From: Holophagaceae bacterium
GTDB lineage: Bacteria > Acidobacteriota > Holophagae > Holophagales > Holophagaceae
Direction: 5' to 3'
DNA length: 5,781 bases
Assembly (NCBI GenBank): GCA_025355915.1
Contig: JANXYT010000083.1
Span: forward strand, 1-5,781
Shown piece after piece: positions 1 to 5,781 of the stretch. The stretch's first letter is position 1. The number at the start of each line of letters is the position of its first letter. A program made the translations under genes and the position numbers. A model generated the notes under the pieces. It was given only the letters and a program-made list of their open reading frames with translations, ran no database searches and was not told where the DNA came from.

Positions 1-2
1 TC

Positions 3-983
3 AAGGGGGACAACCACAAGGTGCTCAAGCGCTACAACATCCCCACCGGCGCCTACATCGAAGTGGAAGAGGGGCAGGAACTGGCACCCGGCGATATCAT
101 CGCCAAGACCAGCCGCCAGCAGGCCAAGACCAGCGATATCACGGGCGGCCTGCCGCGCGTCACCGAGCTGTTCGAAGGCCGCAAGCCCAAGGATCCCGCC
201 ATCATCAGCGAAGTCACTGGCTACGTGAAATACGGCAACCGCGTTCGCGGCAGCCAGAAGGTCACGGTCGAGGCTGAGACGGGCGAGAAGGGCGAATACC
301 TCATCCCCCGCGGCAAGCACATCCAGGTGCAGGACGGCGACGAGATCCGGGCCGGCGAGAAGCTCACCGAGGGCGCGGTCAGCCCCCATGATCTGCTCAA
401 GGTCCAGGGCGATCGCGCCCTCCAGGCCTTCCTTGTCAACGAAGTGCAGGAAGTCTACCGGGCCCAGGGCGTGGTCATCAACGACAAGCACATCGAGGTG
501 ATCATTCGCCAGATGCTGCGCTGGGTCTTCATCACCGACGTGGGCGATACCCCGCTCATCGTCGAGGAGAAGGTGGACAAGCACCGTTTCCGCGAGATCA
601 ATGAGCAGGCCCTCAAGGATGGCGGCGCTCCTGCCACCTGCGAGCCCCTGCTGCTCGGCATCACCAAGGCTGCGCTGACCTCCGAAAGCTTCATTTCCGC
701 CGCCAGCTTCCAGGAAACCACCCGCGTCCTCACCGAGGCCGCCCTGGAAGGTCGCGTGGACTACCTGCGTGGCCTCAAGGAGAACGTCATCCTGGGCCGC
801 CTCATCCCGGCCGGCACCGGCATGGCCCACTACCGCAATCTGGAAATCGAGGAGGGCGAGTATCCCGAGCCCAGCCTCAACGAGTTCCAGGGCGGCGAGG
901 ACTTTGACGACGAATACGCCAGCATGGCCCAGCATGTTGAAGAACTGCAAGGCATGACCGAGATCGACGGCGAAGACCTATAG
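3..983 (+). CDS. rpoC: DNA-directed RNA polymerase subunit beta' (C-terminal part, 5' truncated by window edge)
   Basis: This is the last 326 residues of the beta' subunit of RNA polymerase, which with beta forms the catalytic cleft for transcription. The frame is open to the left edge, so the gene begins outside the window and the GTG at position 21 is an internal valine, not a start. Recognisable beta' blocks are [23 protein letters not shown] (split here as [15 protein letters not shown] and RKPKDPAI), then [19 protein letters not shown], then [21 protein letters not shown]. These match the well-known C-terminal Rpb1 domain 5 sequences of bacterial RpoC in the right order. The last ~40 residues form an acidic tail (EEGEYPEP to EIDGEDL), a common lineage-variable end. 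The TAG stop at 981-983 is followed 20 bp later by an intrinsic terminator, so this is the end of the rpo operon. The reading is intact. Identification is essentially certain. Confidence 0.98.
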   Translation, partial: KGDNHKVLKRYNIPTGAYIEVEEGQELAPGDIIAKTSRQQAKTSDITGGLPRVTELFEGRKPKDPAIISEVTGYVKYGNRVRGSQKVTVEAETGEKGEYLIPRGKHIQVQDGDEIRAGEKLTEGAVSPHDLLKVQGDRALQAFLVNEVQEVYRAQGVVINDKHIEVIIRQMLRWVFITDVGDTPLIVEEKVDKHRFREINEQALKDGGAPATCEPLLLGITKAALTSESFISAASFQETTRVLTEAALEGRVDYLRGLKENVILGRLIPAGTGMAHYRNLEIEEGEYPEPSLNEFQGGEDFDDEYASMAQHVEELQGMTEIDGEDL

Positions 984-1002
984 GTAGAACCATGTATTTT
1001 TG

Positions 1003-1030
1003 AACGGCCCGCTTCGGCGGGCCGTTTCTT
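1003..1030 (+). terminator. Rho-independent terminator after rpoC
   Basis: A perfect 10-bp stem (AACGGCCCGC at 1003-1012 pairing with GCGGGCCGTT at 1017-1026) encloses a TTCG tetraloop closed by C-G, the very stable cUUCGg form. A T-rich tract, TTTCTTGTTT, runs through 1025-1034. It lies 20 bp past the rpoC stop and would end the rpo transcript. The SCO gene downstream therefore needs its own promoter within about 1035-1140, but no strong -35/-10 pair could be picked there. Confidence 0.93.
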
Positions 1031-1157
1031 GTTTGACCGGAACCCGGTGCAGGTGATTTGCTCTTTTCGTGTTGTGATCTAAAAAAATGAGTCCACCGGT
1101 CCGACCAAGAACAGAACCGGGTGTTTCCTCATCGAGAAGTCCTGGGAGGCTCAAGAC

Positions 1158-1736
1158 ATGAATCGACGCCCATGGAATGCCGCTGGACTGGTCCTCGCCC
1201 TGTGGGTCGGCACGCCCGGCGGCCTGCCTGCCCAAGTTCCTGCGCCTCTGGTGCGAACCATTGAAAAATACACCGTACCCGACGTGACGCTGGTGAGCCA
1301 GGACGGGACCAAGGTCAAGCTCAAGGCCATGCTGGAATCCGGTGAACCCGTCATCGTGGATTTCATCTTCGGCACCTGCACCACCATCTGCCCGGTCCTC
1401 TCCGCGGGCTACGCCAACCTGCAGGCGAAGCTGCCTCCCGGCGCGTCGAAGCTCCACCTGGTGTCCATCTCCATCGATCCCGAGAACGACACGCCCAAGG
1501 TGATGCGCGAGTACCTCAAGCGGTATAGGGCCAAACCCGGCTGGGATTTCCTCACCGGCCGGCGGGAGGATATCGACGCGGTCATGCATGCCTTCAATGC
1601 CTACATCCCCAACAAGATGTCCCATTACCCCTTGACCCTGATCCGGGATCCCCAGACGGGAAAGTGGATCCGCATCCTCGGCCTGATGAGTTCCTCCGAG
1701 TTCGTGGCCGAATGTCGGAAGGTAGGCATCCTGTGA
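1158..1736 (+). CDS. SCO1/SenC family exported copper-binding or thioredoxin-like protein
   Basis: A 192-residue periplasmic protein of the SCO1/SenC/PrrC family. Known members have a thioredoxin fold and deliver copper to, or reduce, the CuA site of cytochrome oxidases; some act as general thiol or copper redox proteins. The family copper motif CXXXCP is present as C74-TTI-C78-P79 in FIFGTCTTICPVLS. The third ligand is probably H156 in KMSHYPLTLIRDPQTG. The usual SIDPENDTP block sits at 105-113, and the length is normal for the family. The N-terminus (two arginines, hydrophobic residues ~8-18, then LPAQ) looks like a cleavable signal peptide. GGGAGG at 1144-1149, eight bases before the ATG, supports the start. 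The gene ends in a 4-base overlap with the cytochrome/binding-protein gene, so the two probably form one operon. No oxidase subunit is visible here, so its target is unknown. The family call is firm; the exact role is inferred. Confidence 0.93.
   Translation: MNRRPWNAAGLVLALWVGTPGGLPAQVPAPLVRTIEKYTVPDVTLVSQDGTKVKLKAMLESGEPVIVDFIFGTCTTICPVLSAGYANLQAKLPPGASKLHLVSISIDPENDTPKVMREYLKRYRAKPGWDFLTGRREDIDAVMHAFNAYIPNKMSHYPLTLIRDPQTGKWIRILGLMSSSEFVAECRKVGIL
1717..1722 (+). promoter_or_regulatory. Ribosome binding site that decides the GTG start at 1733
   Basis: GGAAGG at 1717-1722 lies inside the 3' end of the SCO gene, ten bases before GTG 1733. It favours this start over upstream in-frame ATGs (1664 and beyond), which would put a charged stretch unlike a signal peptide before the export signal. 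ATG 1745 remains possible but sits further from the site. Confidence 0.65.
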
Positions 1737-3460
1737 GCAGCCGAATGCTGGAAACCCATCCACGGCGCGCCCTGACGGGTGCTTTCCTCTCCCTTTTCCT
1801 CATGGCGTCTGCCGGGGCCGCGCCCCCGAAAAAGGCGGCGAAGTCATCGAGTCGGCTCGTGGCCGGCCTGCCATCCGAGAAGGCCCTGGCCTTGGGCGAG
1901 CGCATGTACCGCGAGGGCATCCTGCCCTCAGGCGAACCCCTGCAGGCCGTGGTGAGCGGGGATGTGCCCGTGGCCGGAACCGCCTTTACCTGCGTGAGCT
2001 GCCATGTGAGGAGCGGGCTCGGCTCGTTCGAGGGGGGCATCGTGACCCTCGCCACCAACGGCGCCAAACTCGCCCAGCCCCGCTACTGGAAGTTCCCGAA
2101 TCTCCTACCCGAGGAGCGTAAGGATTTGCGGGTCCAGACTCCCATGGCTCGCCCGCCGTACAACGACAAAACCCTCGCCCACCTCCTCCGCACCGGTCTT
2201 GATCCCAACGGCCGCGAGCTGAACTACGTCATGCCCAGGTATGACTTGACGGACCAGGATATGGCCATCCTGACCCACTATCTCTGGTCGCTGTCGGCCA
2301 AGCTGTCCCCCGGGGTGGATGACACCACCATTCGCTTGGCCACTGTCATCACAGACGAGGTCAGCCCCGAGGACCAGGAAGCCATGCTGGTGCCGCTGAA
2401 CAACTACGTGGCTCGGCACAACACCCATTCCAGCGGCTTCGGCAACCGCATGTACTTAAGCATCGGTGGCAAGGAGATGAGTGGCGCCTACCGCAAGCTA
2501 TCCCTCTCTGTATGGAAGCTGCAGGGCGCCCCGGAAACCTGGGGGCGGCAGCTCGAAGCCTACCTGGCGAAGGAGCCAGTCTTCGCCCTGCTCGGCGGGA
2601 TCTCCTATCAGGACTGGAGGCCCATCCATAGCTTCTGCGAAAGCCACAAGCTGCCCTGTCTTTTCCCCATCACCGACCTGCCCGTGATCTCGGAAACGGA
2701 TTGGTACACCCAATACTTTTCCAAGGGCTACTACCAGGAAGGACAGGCGGCCGCCCGCTATCTCCGGAGCCTGGACGACCCGCTCCGGGCGTTTCGTGTG
2801 GTCCAGATCATTCAGGACGGCCCGGAAGGGCGGGATCTGTCCGCTGGGTTCCTCGAAACCTGGCAGGAACTGGGGCAGGGCGGTGTCAAGGAGATCCGCC
2901 TGGGCAAGGGTGAAACGGTCAATGCCGCCACCCTCCGCACGCTGCTTCAGCAGGAGAAACCCACGGCGGTCCTCATCTGGACAGGCGCCCAGTGCTTCGA
3001 AGGTCTGGACCAGGTCGCAGATTCTTTGGATCGCCCAGGGTTCTTCTTCATGTCTTCCAGGCTTCTGGGGCCGAAGCTCTATGGTTTCCCCGAGAAGGCC
3101 AGAGCCTTTACCTGGTTCACCTACCCCTTTCGGGATCCCAAAGACGAACCCAATGTCTCCAAGTACGCGAATTCGCTCCTGGCGGGGCTCTCCCGGCACC
3201 AGCCCGAAACCCGAGTCTCGACCCGGACCTATTCCTTGCTCCAGCTTTTTCAGTTGGGGCTCATGGATATGGACCGGAATCTCTACCGGGACAACCTCCT
3301 GGACCGGCTCGGCATGCAGCGGGATCAGGTGCTGCCTGATTTTCTGCGGCTCAGCTTTGGTCCCGGCCAACGCTATGCCTCCAAGGGCTGCTTCATCATG
3401 CAGCTGAGCCCCGGCCCCGACCCAAAACTCGTCCGAAAGAGCGATTGGGTGATTCACTGA
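1733..3460 (+). CDS. Exported cytochrome c / type I periplasmic substrate-binding fusion protein
   Basis: A 575-residue exported protein with two modules. Residues 1-30 form a signal peptide: arginines at 11-12, a hydrophobic stretch ALTGAFLSLFLMASAGAA, and Ala-rich cleavage. Residues ~45-190 form a class I-like cytochrome c domain with a single haem site C87-VS-C90-H91. M167, in NYVMPRYDLTDQDMAILTHYL, is the likely distal haem ligand because this is the usual 'MP..LTD.D...L..YL' ending. M138 is an alternative. Residues ~198-575 resemble type I periplasmic binding proteins of branched-chain amino acid ABC systems (Peripla_BP_6-like). They show a strand IRLATVITDEVSPE, FALLGGISYQDW, a central PITDLPVIS, then YFSKGYYQEGQAAARYL and the second lobe with RVVQIIQDGPEGRDLS and TAVLIWTGAQCFEGLD. 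C302 and C309 could form a disulfide. I chose GTG 1733 because its GTGA overlaps the SCO stop, an RBS precedes it and the signal peptide follows. No permease or ATPase is next to it, so it may be a sensor or redox-linked binder rather than a transporter part. Ligand and partner are unknown. Confidence 0.85.
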   Translation: MSSRMLETHPRRALTGAFLSLFLMASAGAAPPKKAAKSSSRLVAGLPSEKALALGERMYREGILPSGEPLQAVVSGDVPVAGTAFTCVSCHVRSGLGSFEGGIVTLATNGAKLAQPRYWKFPNLLPEERKDLRVQTPMARPPYNDKTLAHLLRTGLDPNGRELNYVMPRYDLTDQDMAILTHYLWSLSAKLSPGVDDTTIRLATVITDEVSPEDQEAMLVPLNNYVARHNTHSSGFGNRMYLSIGGKEMSGAYRKLSLSVWKLQGAPETWGRQLEAYLAKEPVFALLGGISYQDWRPIHSFCESHKLPCLFPITDLPVISETDWYTQYFSKGYYQEGQAAARYLRSLDDPLRAFRVVQIIQDGPEGRDLSAGFLETWQELGQGGVKEIRLGKGETVNAATLRTLLQQEKPTAVLIWTGAQCFEGLDQVADSLDRPGFFFMSSRLLGPKLYGFPEKARAFTWFTYPFRDPKDEPNVSKYANSLLAGLSRHQPETRVSTRTYSLLQLFQLGLMDMDRNLYRDNLLDRLGMQRDQVLPDFLRLSFGPGQRYASKGCFIMQLSPGPDPKLVRKSDWVIH

Positions 3461-3518
3461 TTTCAGTTCCGAAGCCCGTATGCTCTATCCTTCCTCCGTG
3501 GTGCTTTCGTTTCGGGTT

Positions 3519-3525
3519 GAGGTGG
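3519..3525 (+). promoter_or_regulatory. Ribosome binding site that decides the ATG start at 3528
   Basis: GAGGTGG at 3519-3525 lies just before ATG 3528. The spacing is short, two bases from its end and about five from the GAGG core. The in-frame ATG at 3480 has no such site and would add 16 residues ahead of the positively charged n-region of the signal peptide, so the downstream ATG is preferred. Confidence 0.65.
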
Positions 3526-3527
3526 TC

Positions 3528-5171
3528 ATGCGTGTGGTCGGGCGGGGTTGGTTGGCGATGATGCTTGGCCTGGCCATGGTGGGCCTTGGCTGCCGCGAAG
3601 TGGTCGAGGTGCCCAGTGCCCTTGCCTATGGTTCCAATCCAGCGACCTACGCGCTGGGCACGGTGATCACGCCGAATACCCCGACCCACAGTGGGGGCGC
3701 CATCGACGCCTATTCCGTGAGTCCCTCGCTGCCCAGCGGCCTCGACCTGGATGCCAAATCAGGGGTCATCTCGGGAACCCCGACCGCAGCGGCCGCCGCC
3801 AGCTACACGGTGACGGGGACCAACAGTGCCGGCAGCGCCACCGTCAGCCTCAGCATCACCGTCACCGGCTCGTCCCTCGCCATCACGACCCAGCCCGCCA
3901 GCCAGACCATTGTGGTCGGCCAGACCGCCACCTTCACGGTCACGGCTGCAGGCACGGGAACCCTGACCTACCAGTGGTTGAAGAACGGTCTCGACCTCGC
4001 GGTCGCAACAAGCGCCTCGTACACCACCCCCGCCGCCGCCCTCGCGGACAGCGGCAGCACCTTCAGCGTCAAGGTGGCCGATGCCGTTGGTGGCAGCGCC
4101 ACCAGCCTGGAGGCGACCCTCACCGTGACGACGGCCACGGCGTCGGGCACCTTTTCGGCCACGGGGAAGATGTCCACCATCCGGGCGAATCACACGGCCA
4201 CCCTGCTCGACACCGGCCCCAACACCGGCAAGGTGCTCATCGTCGGGGGCTCCACCGTGGGGTCCAGTCTGATCAGTGCGGAGCTCTATGATCCCGCCAC
4301 CGGGGCCTTCTCCATCACGGGCAATCTCAAAACGGCCCGCCAGAACCACACAGCCACGAAGCTTGCCAGCGGGAAAGTGCTTATCGCCGGGGGCACAGTC
4401 GGGACGGGCACCAGTACCACCATCCTCAACACGGCGGAACTCTATGACCCCGCCACGGGAACGTTCACCCTCACCGCCGGGACCATGACTGCGGGCCGCG
4501 CCGACCACACGGCCACCCTGCTGCCCAACAGCAAGGTCCTGATGGCGTGTGGGCAATCCAGCGGGGGCTACCTCCTGAGCGCCGAACTCTACGATCCGAA
4601 CCTGGACACCTTCACCGCAACGGCCCAGACCCCATCGGATACCCGGGCGCTCCATACCGCCACGCTGTTGACGACGGGCAAGGTCCTTCTCGTCGGAGGT
4701 TACACGGGCAGCGCCAAGGCCACGGCGGAGCTGTACGATCCCCAAGCGAACACATTCACGCCCACGGGCGGCCTCCCCGCGGCGAGGTCTGAACATACGG
4801 CCATCAGCCTGCCCGGCGGCAAGGTATTGGTCGTGGGTGGAGCGGATTCCCTCACCGCTGAACTCTATGATCCGGCCGCGGGCACCTTCTCGGTGACCGG
4901 GGTTCCGAAGGCCGTGCGCCAACGGGGGCTGGCCACCGTCCTCCTTAGCACCGGGAAGGTGCTCATCACCGGCGGGGTCGGTAGTGGCTCCACGCCGCCC
5001 CTGCTGGCCTCGGCAGAGCTCTACGATCCGGCCACAGGGGTCTTCACGTTCACGGGCAACCTGACCGTGGCCCGGGAATACCATGTCGCCACGGCGCTGC
5101 CAGGGGGCAAGGCGCTCATCGTCGGCGGCTCCAGCGGCAGCTACCTTGCCAGTGCTGAGATCTACTACTGA
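3528..5171 (+). CDS. Probable lipoprotein with Ig-like domains and a seven-repeat Kelch beta-propeller
   Basis: A 547-residue protein, probably surface- or periplasm-facing. Residues 1-22 read as a signal peptide ending in MVGLGC, with C22 the candidate lipidated cysteine. The lipobox is imperfect (Gly at -3), so lipidation is likely but not certain. Residues ~30-113 look like a putative-Ig (He_PIG) domain, with the hallmark PSLPSGLDLDAKSGVISGTP followed by YTVTGTNSAGSATVSLSITVT. Residues ~117-201 are a second Ig-like domain (ITTQPASQTIVVGQTATFTV, then LTYQWLKNG). Residues 207-547 hold seven Kelch/galactose-oxidase-type repeats with the pattern R..HTATLL..GKVLIVGG...SAELYDPATG. Seven repeats fit a closed seven-bladed propeller. 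Repeat 6 (from residue 452) has lost the conserved His (RQRGLATVL), and repeat 3 reads MACG where the others read VGG. The gene starts 67 bp after the cytochrome fusion with no terminator between. No catalytic residues were recognised; binding or adhesion is the usual guess for such architecture, but the ligand and role are unknown. Confidence 0.85.
   Translation: MRVVGRGWLAMMLGLAMVGLGCREVVEVPSALAYGSNPATYALGTVITPNTPTHSGGAIDAYSVSPSLPSGLDLDAKSGVISGTPTAAAAASYTVTGTNSAGSATVSLSITVTGSSLAITTQPASQTIVVGQTATFTVTAAGTGTLTYQWLKNGLDLAVATSASYTTPAAALADSGSTFSVKVADAVGGSATSLEATLTVTTATASGTFSATGKMSTIRANHTATLLDTGPNTGKVLIVGGSTVGSSLISAELYDPATGAFSITGNLKTARQNHTATKLASGKVLIAGGTVGTGTSTTILNTAELYDPATGTFTLTAGTMTAGRADHTATLLPNSKVLMACGQSSGGYLLSAELYDPNLDTFTATAQTPSDTRALHTATLLTTGKVLLVGGYTGSAKATAELYDPQANTFTPTGGLPAARSEHTAISLPGGKVLVVGGADSLTAELYDPAAGTFSVTGVPKAVRQRGLATVLLSTGKVLITGGVGSGSTPPLLASAELYDPATGVFTFTGNLTVAREYHVATALPGGKALIVGGSSGSYLASAEIYY
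4146..5171 (+). repeat. Seven tandem Kelch-type repeats (44-52 codons each)
   Basis: Repeats begin near 4146, 4302, 4458, 4605, 4749, 4881 and 5037, with lengths of 52, 52, 49, 48, 44, 52 and 44 residues. Each has a GxFxxTG start, an Arg and usually His-Thr-Ala-Thr, GKVLIVGG, and an AELYDP end. The last ends in AEIYY at the stop, so its final strand would pair with the GTFSATG start of the first to close a ring. The most similar DNA segments are the GAGCTCTATGATCC-like ends. The copies are diverged at the DNA level, so they are old duplications rather than recent slippage. Confidence 0.85.
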
Positions 5172-5226
5172 TCCGGGGCTCTCAGGACCTTCGTTGATGA
5201 CGAGCTACTCGCCTCTGGGCTGAACC

Positions 5227-5535
5227 AGGGTCTGTTTTCAAAGTGGGGTGTGGCCGCGCCGGGCGCCGCCCCTTGCCCTCCGGGACGGTGTCCAGCCGCA
5301 CCCCTGGCTGCGTTGGTGGCCCTGGCTCGGGCCGTTGGCCCTCGGGGCTTCGCCCCCGCCATCGGCTGCCCCGATGCGGCCCTATTCGCTGCGCGAATGG
5401 TGAACGATGTCCCGCATCGCCCTTCGGCCTCCGCCTTCTCGGTATCGCCCATGGCGATACACGAGACGAACTGATATCTGCCATGAGCGCGGCTGGCCGC
5501 TGTCGCGGCTCGCATCCACTTTGAAAACAGACCCT
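5227..5535. mobile_element. MITE-like 309-bp element with perfect 19-bp terminal inverted repeats
   Basis: AGGGTCTGTTTTCAAAGTG at 5227-5245 is exactly inverted at 5517-5535. Just inside, GCCGCG (5253-5258) pairs with CGCGGC (5504-5509), so the ends are imperfectly complementary further in. The 271-base interior is very GC-rich and holds serial short hairpins: 5261-5271, 5293-5310, 5329-5341, 5344-5356, 5361-5375, 5384-5398, 5405-5419, 5438-5465 and 5496-5509. No transposase is encoded. Open frames on both strands are compositional and overlap each other, so none is called as a gene. No clear target-site duplication is visible (left flank CTGAACC, right flank AAGGCTC). It sits 55 bp after the Kelch gene stop and could act as that gene's 3' end structure. 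The inverted-repeat structure is seen directly; the mobile nature is inferred. The alternative is a structured RNA or a multi-copy intergenic repeat of another class. Confidence 0.65.
5438..5465. repeat. Strong hairpin inside the 309-bp element
   Basis: GTATCGCC (5442-5449) and GGCGATAC (5453-5460) are perfect inverted arms around CAT. They are extended by CTCG (5438-5441) and CGAG (5462-5465) with a single bulged A at 5461. With 12 paired positions it is the longest internal stem of the element. Confidence 0.7.
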
Positions 5536-5548
5536 AAGGCTCGGGGGT

Positions 5549-5564
5549 TAGCCCAAATGGTTTA
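5549..5564. promoter_or_regulatory. Degenerate 7-2-7 inverted repeat upstream of the operator cluster
   Basis: TAGCCCA-AA-TGGTTTA matches its own inverse at 5 of 7 positions. Its spacing resembles the NarL-type 7-2-7 layout. It lies nine bases before the stronger cluster at 5573-5601 and may be a weak accessory site. This is a low-confidence reading. Confidence 0.25.
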
Positions 5565-5572
5565 CATGGTTC

Positions 5573-5601
5573 CTACCCATCGGATGGGTAGAACTACCCA
5601 T
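5573..5601. promoter_or_regulatory. Operator-like cluster of three alternating CTACCCAT/ATGGGTAG units
   Basis: CTACCCAT (5573-5580), ATGGGTAG (5584-5591) and CTACCCAT (5594-5601) are three perfect 8-base copies in alternating orientation. Copies one and three are 21 bp apart, about two helical turns. The core TACCCAT fits TACYYMT, the heptamer bound by NarL-type LuxR-family response regulators, and the first pair forms a 7-3-7 inverted arrangement. It lies about 150 bp upstream of the ATG at 5755, a plausible regulatory position. The arms could also form two mutually exclusive RNA hairpins sharing the middle copy (loops of 3 or 4 bases), so an attenuator is the alternative. The repeats are seen directly; the regulator class is inferred. 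Confidence 0.5.
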
Positions 5602-5658
5602 ACCTCGAAATCTCGCTTCAGCCGAACCTGGAACCAATTCAGGACAAATTGTCGCATC

Positions 5659-5689
5659 TGGCCCTTGGTCTTCAGCACCAGACCGGCCA
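5659..5689 (+). other. Bulged hairpin between the operator cluster and the next gene
   Basis: TGGCC (5659-5663) pairs with GGCCA (5685-5689), and GGTCT (5667-5671) pairs with AGACC (5680-5684). The result is a 10-bp stem with a 3-base bulge (CTT, 5664-5666) and an 8-base loop. No T-run follows, so it is not an intrinsic terminator. If transcribed it would lie in the leader of the gene at 5755. No known riboswitch or leader class is recognised. Confidence 0.35.
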
Positions 5690-5744
5690 ATCGTGCTTCC
5701 CAACCCCCGCCATCACGACATTGTTGCAAGTCCATTTTCTCAAC

Positions 5745-5750
5745 GAGGTG
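5745..5750 (+). promoter_or_regulatory. Ribosome binding site for the gene starting at 5755
   Basis: GAGGTG at 5745-5750 is separated from ATG 5755 by only CACC. It closely resembles the GAGGTGG site before the Kelch lipoprotein gene, which supports a real start here. Confidence 0.55.
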
Positions 5751-5754
5751 CACC

Positions 5755-5781
5755 ATGCTCAAGAGGTTCAACCGTCTGCTG
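5755..5781 (+). CDS. Start of an unidentified gene (3' truncated by window edge)
   Basis: Only nine codons are visible, reading MLKRFNRLL. They follow a good Shine-Dalgarno sequence and end a stretch with operator-like repeats and a hairpin, the usual layout of a gene's upstream region. Basic residues followed by leucines would suit the n-region of a signal peptide or membrane anchor, but nine residues are too few to name a product. The call depends mainly on the ribosome binding site and the context. Confidence 0.5.

Noticed and set aside
1033..1086. Possible sigma70 promoter for the SCO gene (TTGACC at 1033, or TTGCTC at 1058 with TCTAAA at 1078)
   Set aside because: TTGACC has no acceptable -10 at 16-18 bp, and TTGCTC/TCTAAA has a 14-bp spacer. 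A promoter is expected here but no pair is convincing.
1664..1732. Upstream extension of the cytochrome/binding-protein gene to ATG 1664
   Set aside because: It would add 23 charged residues ahead of the signal peptide and lies wholly inside the SCO gene. GTG 1733 has an RBS and a GTGA overlap.
978..1763. 261-residue open frame on the - strand across the SCO gene
   Set aside because: It is antisense to a clear SCO gene with intact family motifs and runs through the rpoC terminator. Its composition is that of a GC-rich shadow frame.
2498..3457. 319-residue open frame on the - strand across the binding-protein domain
   Set aside because: It is a shadow of the + strand coding frame; no family motif or RBS is recognisable.
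3759..5084. 441-residue open frame on the - strand across the Kelch gene
   Set aside because: The Gly/Arg-rich, repeat-like translation reflects the antisense of the Kelch repeats. The + strand frame has signal peptide, domains and RBS.
5165..5515. 116- and 100-residue - strand open frames within the inverted-repeat element
   Set aside because: Several overlapping frames on both strands are open over the same GC-rich hairpin DNA, and none has a credible RBS or domain. They are probably artefacts of the repeat.
5221..5541. Target-site duplication around the 309-bp element
   Set aside because: The flanks (CTGAACC and AAGGCTC) share no direct repeat of 3 bp or more next to the inverted ends.
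5562..5771. 69-residue open frame on the - strand
   Set aside because: It begins at a TTG with no clear RBS, and it crosses the operator-like boxes and the well-supported + strand start at 5755.

Overview
This is a GC-rich bacterial window (my estimate, above 60% G+C) with four protein-coding genes on the + strand, the start of a probable fifth, and a structured gene-free stretch near the right end. No decisive taxonomic marker is visible. The RpoC tail, the Ig/Kelch lipoprotein rich in GKVLIVGG and AELYDP repeats, and the SCO/cytochrome pair would suit an Acidobacteriota of the Holophaga/Geothrix type. That placement is an inference from gene style and was not tested by any search.

Layout. 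Bases 3-983 are the 3' end of rpoC (RNA polymerase beta' subunit). A strong intrinsic terminator with a UUCG tetraloop follows at 1003-1030. A two-gene unit comes next: an exported SCO1/SenC-type protein (1158-1736), then a protein that fuses a mono-haem c-type cytochrome domain to a type I periplasmic (ABC-type) substrate-binding domain (1733-3460). The two genes share a 4-base GTGA overlap and are probably translationally coupled. After 67 bp lies a lipoprotein-like gene (3528-5171) with a putative-Ig domain, a second Ig-like domain and seven Kelch-type repeats, which is enough for one seven-bladed beta-propeller.

Bases 5172-5754 hold no convincing gene. They contain a 309-bp element (5227-5535) bounded by perfect 19-bp inverted repeats and packed with about nine short hairpins, which resembles a MITE-like non-autonomous repeat. 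Next is a cluster of three alternating CTACCCAT/ATGGGTAG units (5573-5601) that looks like an operator for a NarL/LuxR-type response regulator, then a bulged hairpin (5659-5689). A clear Shine-Dalgarno and ATG at 5745-5757 start a + strand gene that runs out of the window.

How the genes may work together. SCO proteins handle copper or thiol redox in the periplasm. The downstream protein carries a CXXCH haem site on a ligand-binding protein. The coupled pair therefore suggests a periplasmic redox or ligand-sensing function. The ligand, the electron partner and any transporter cannot be read from this window. The Kelch lipoprotein may be co-transcribed with the pair, since no terminator is visible between them, but no functional link is shown.
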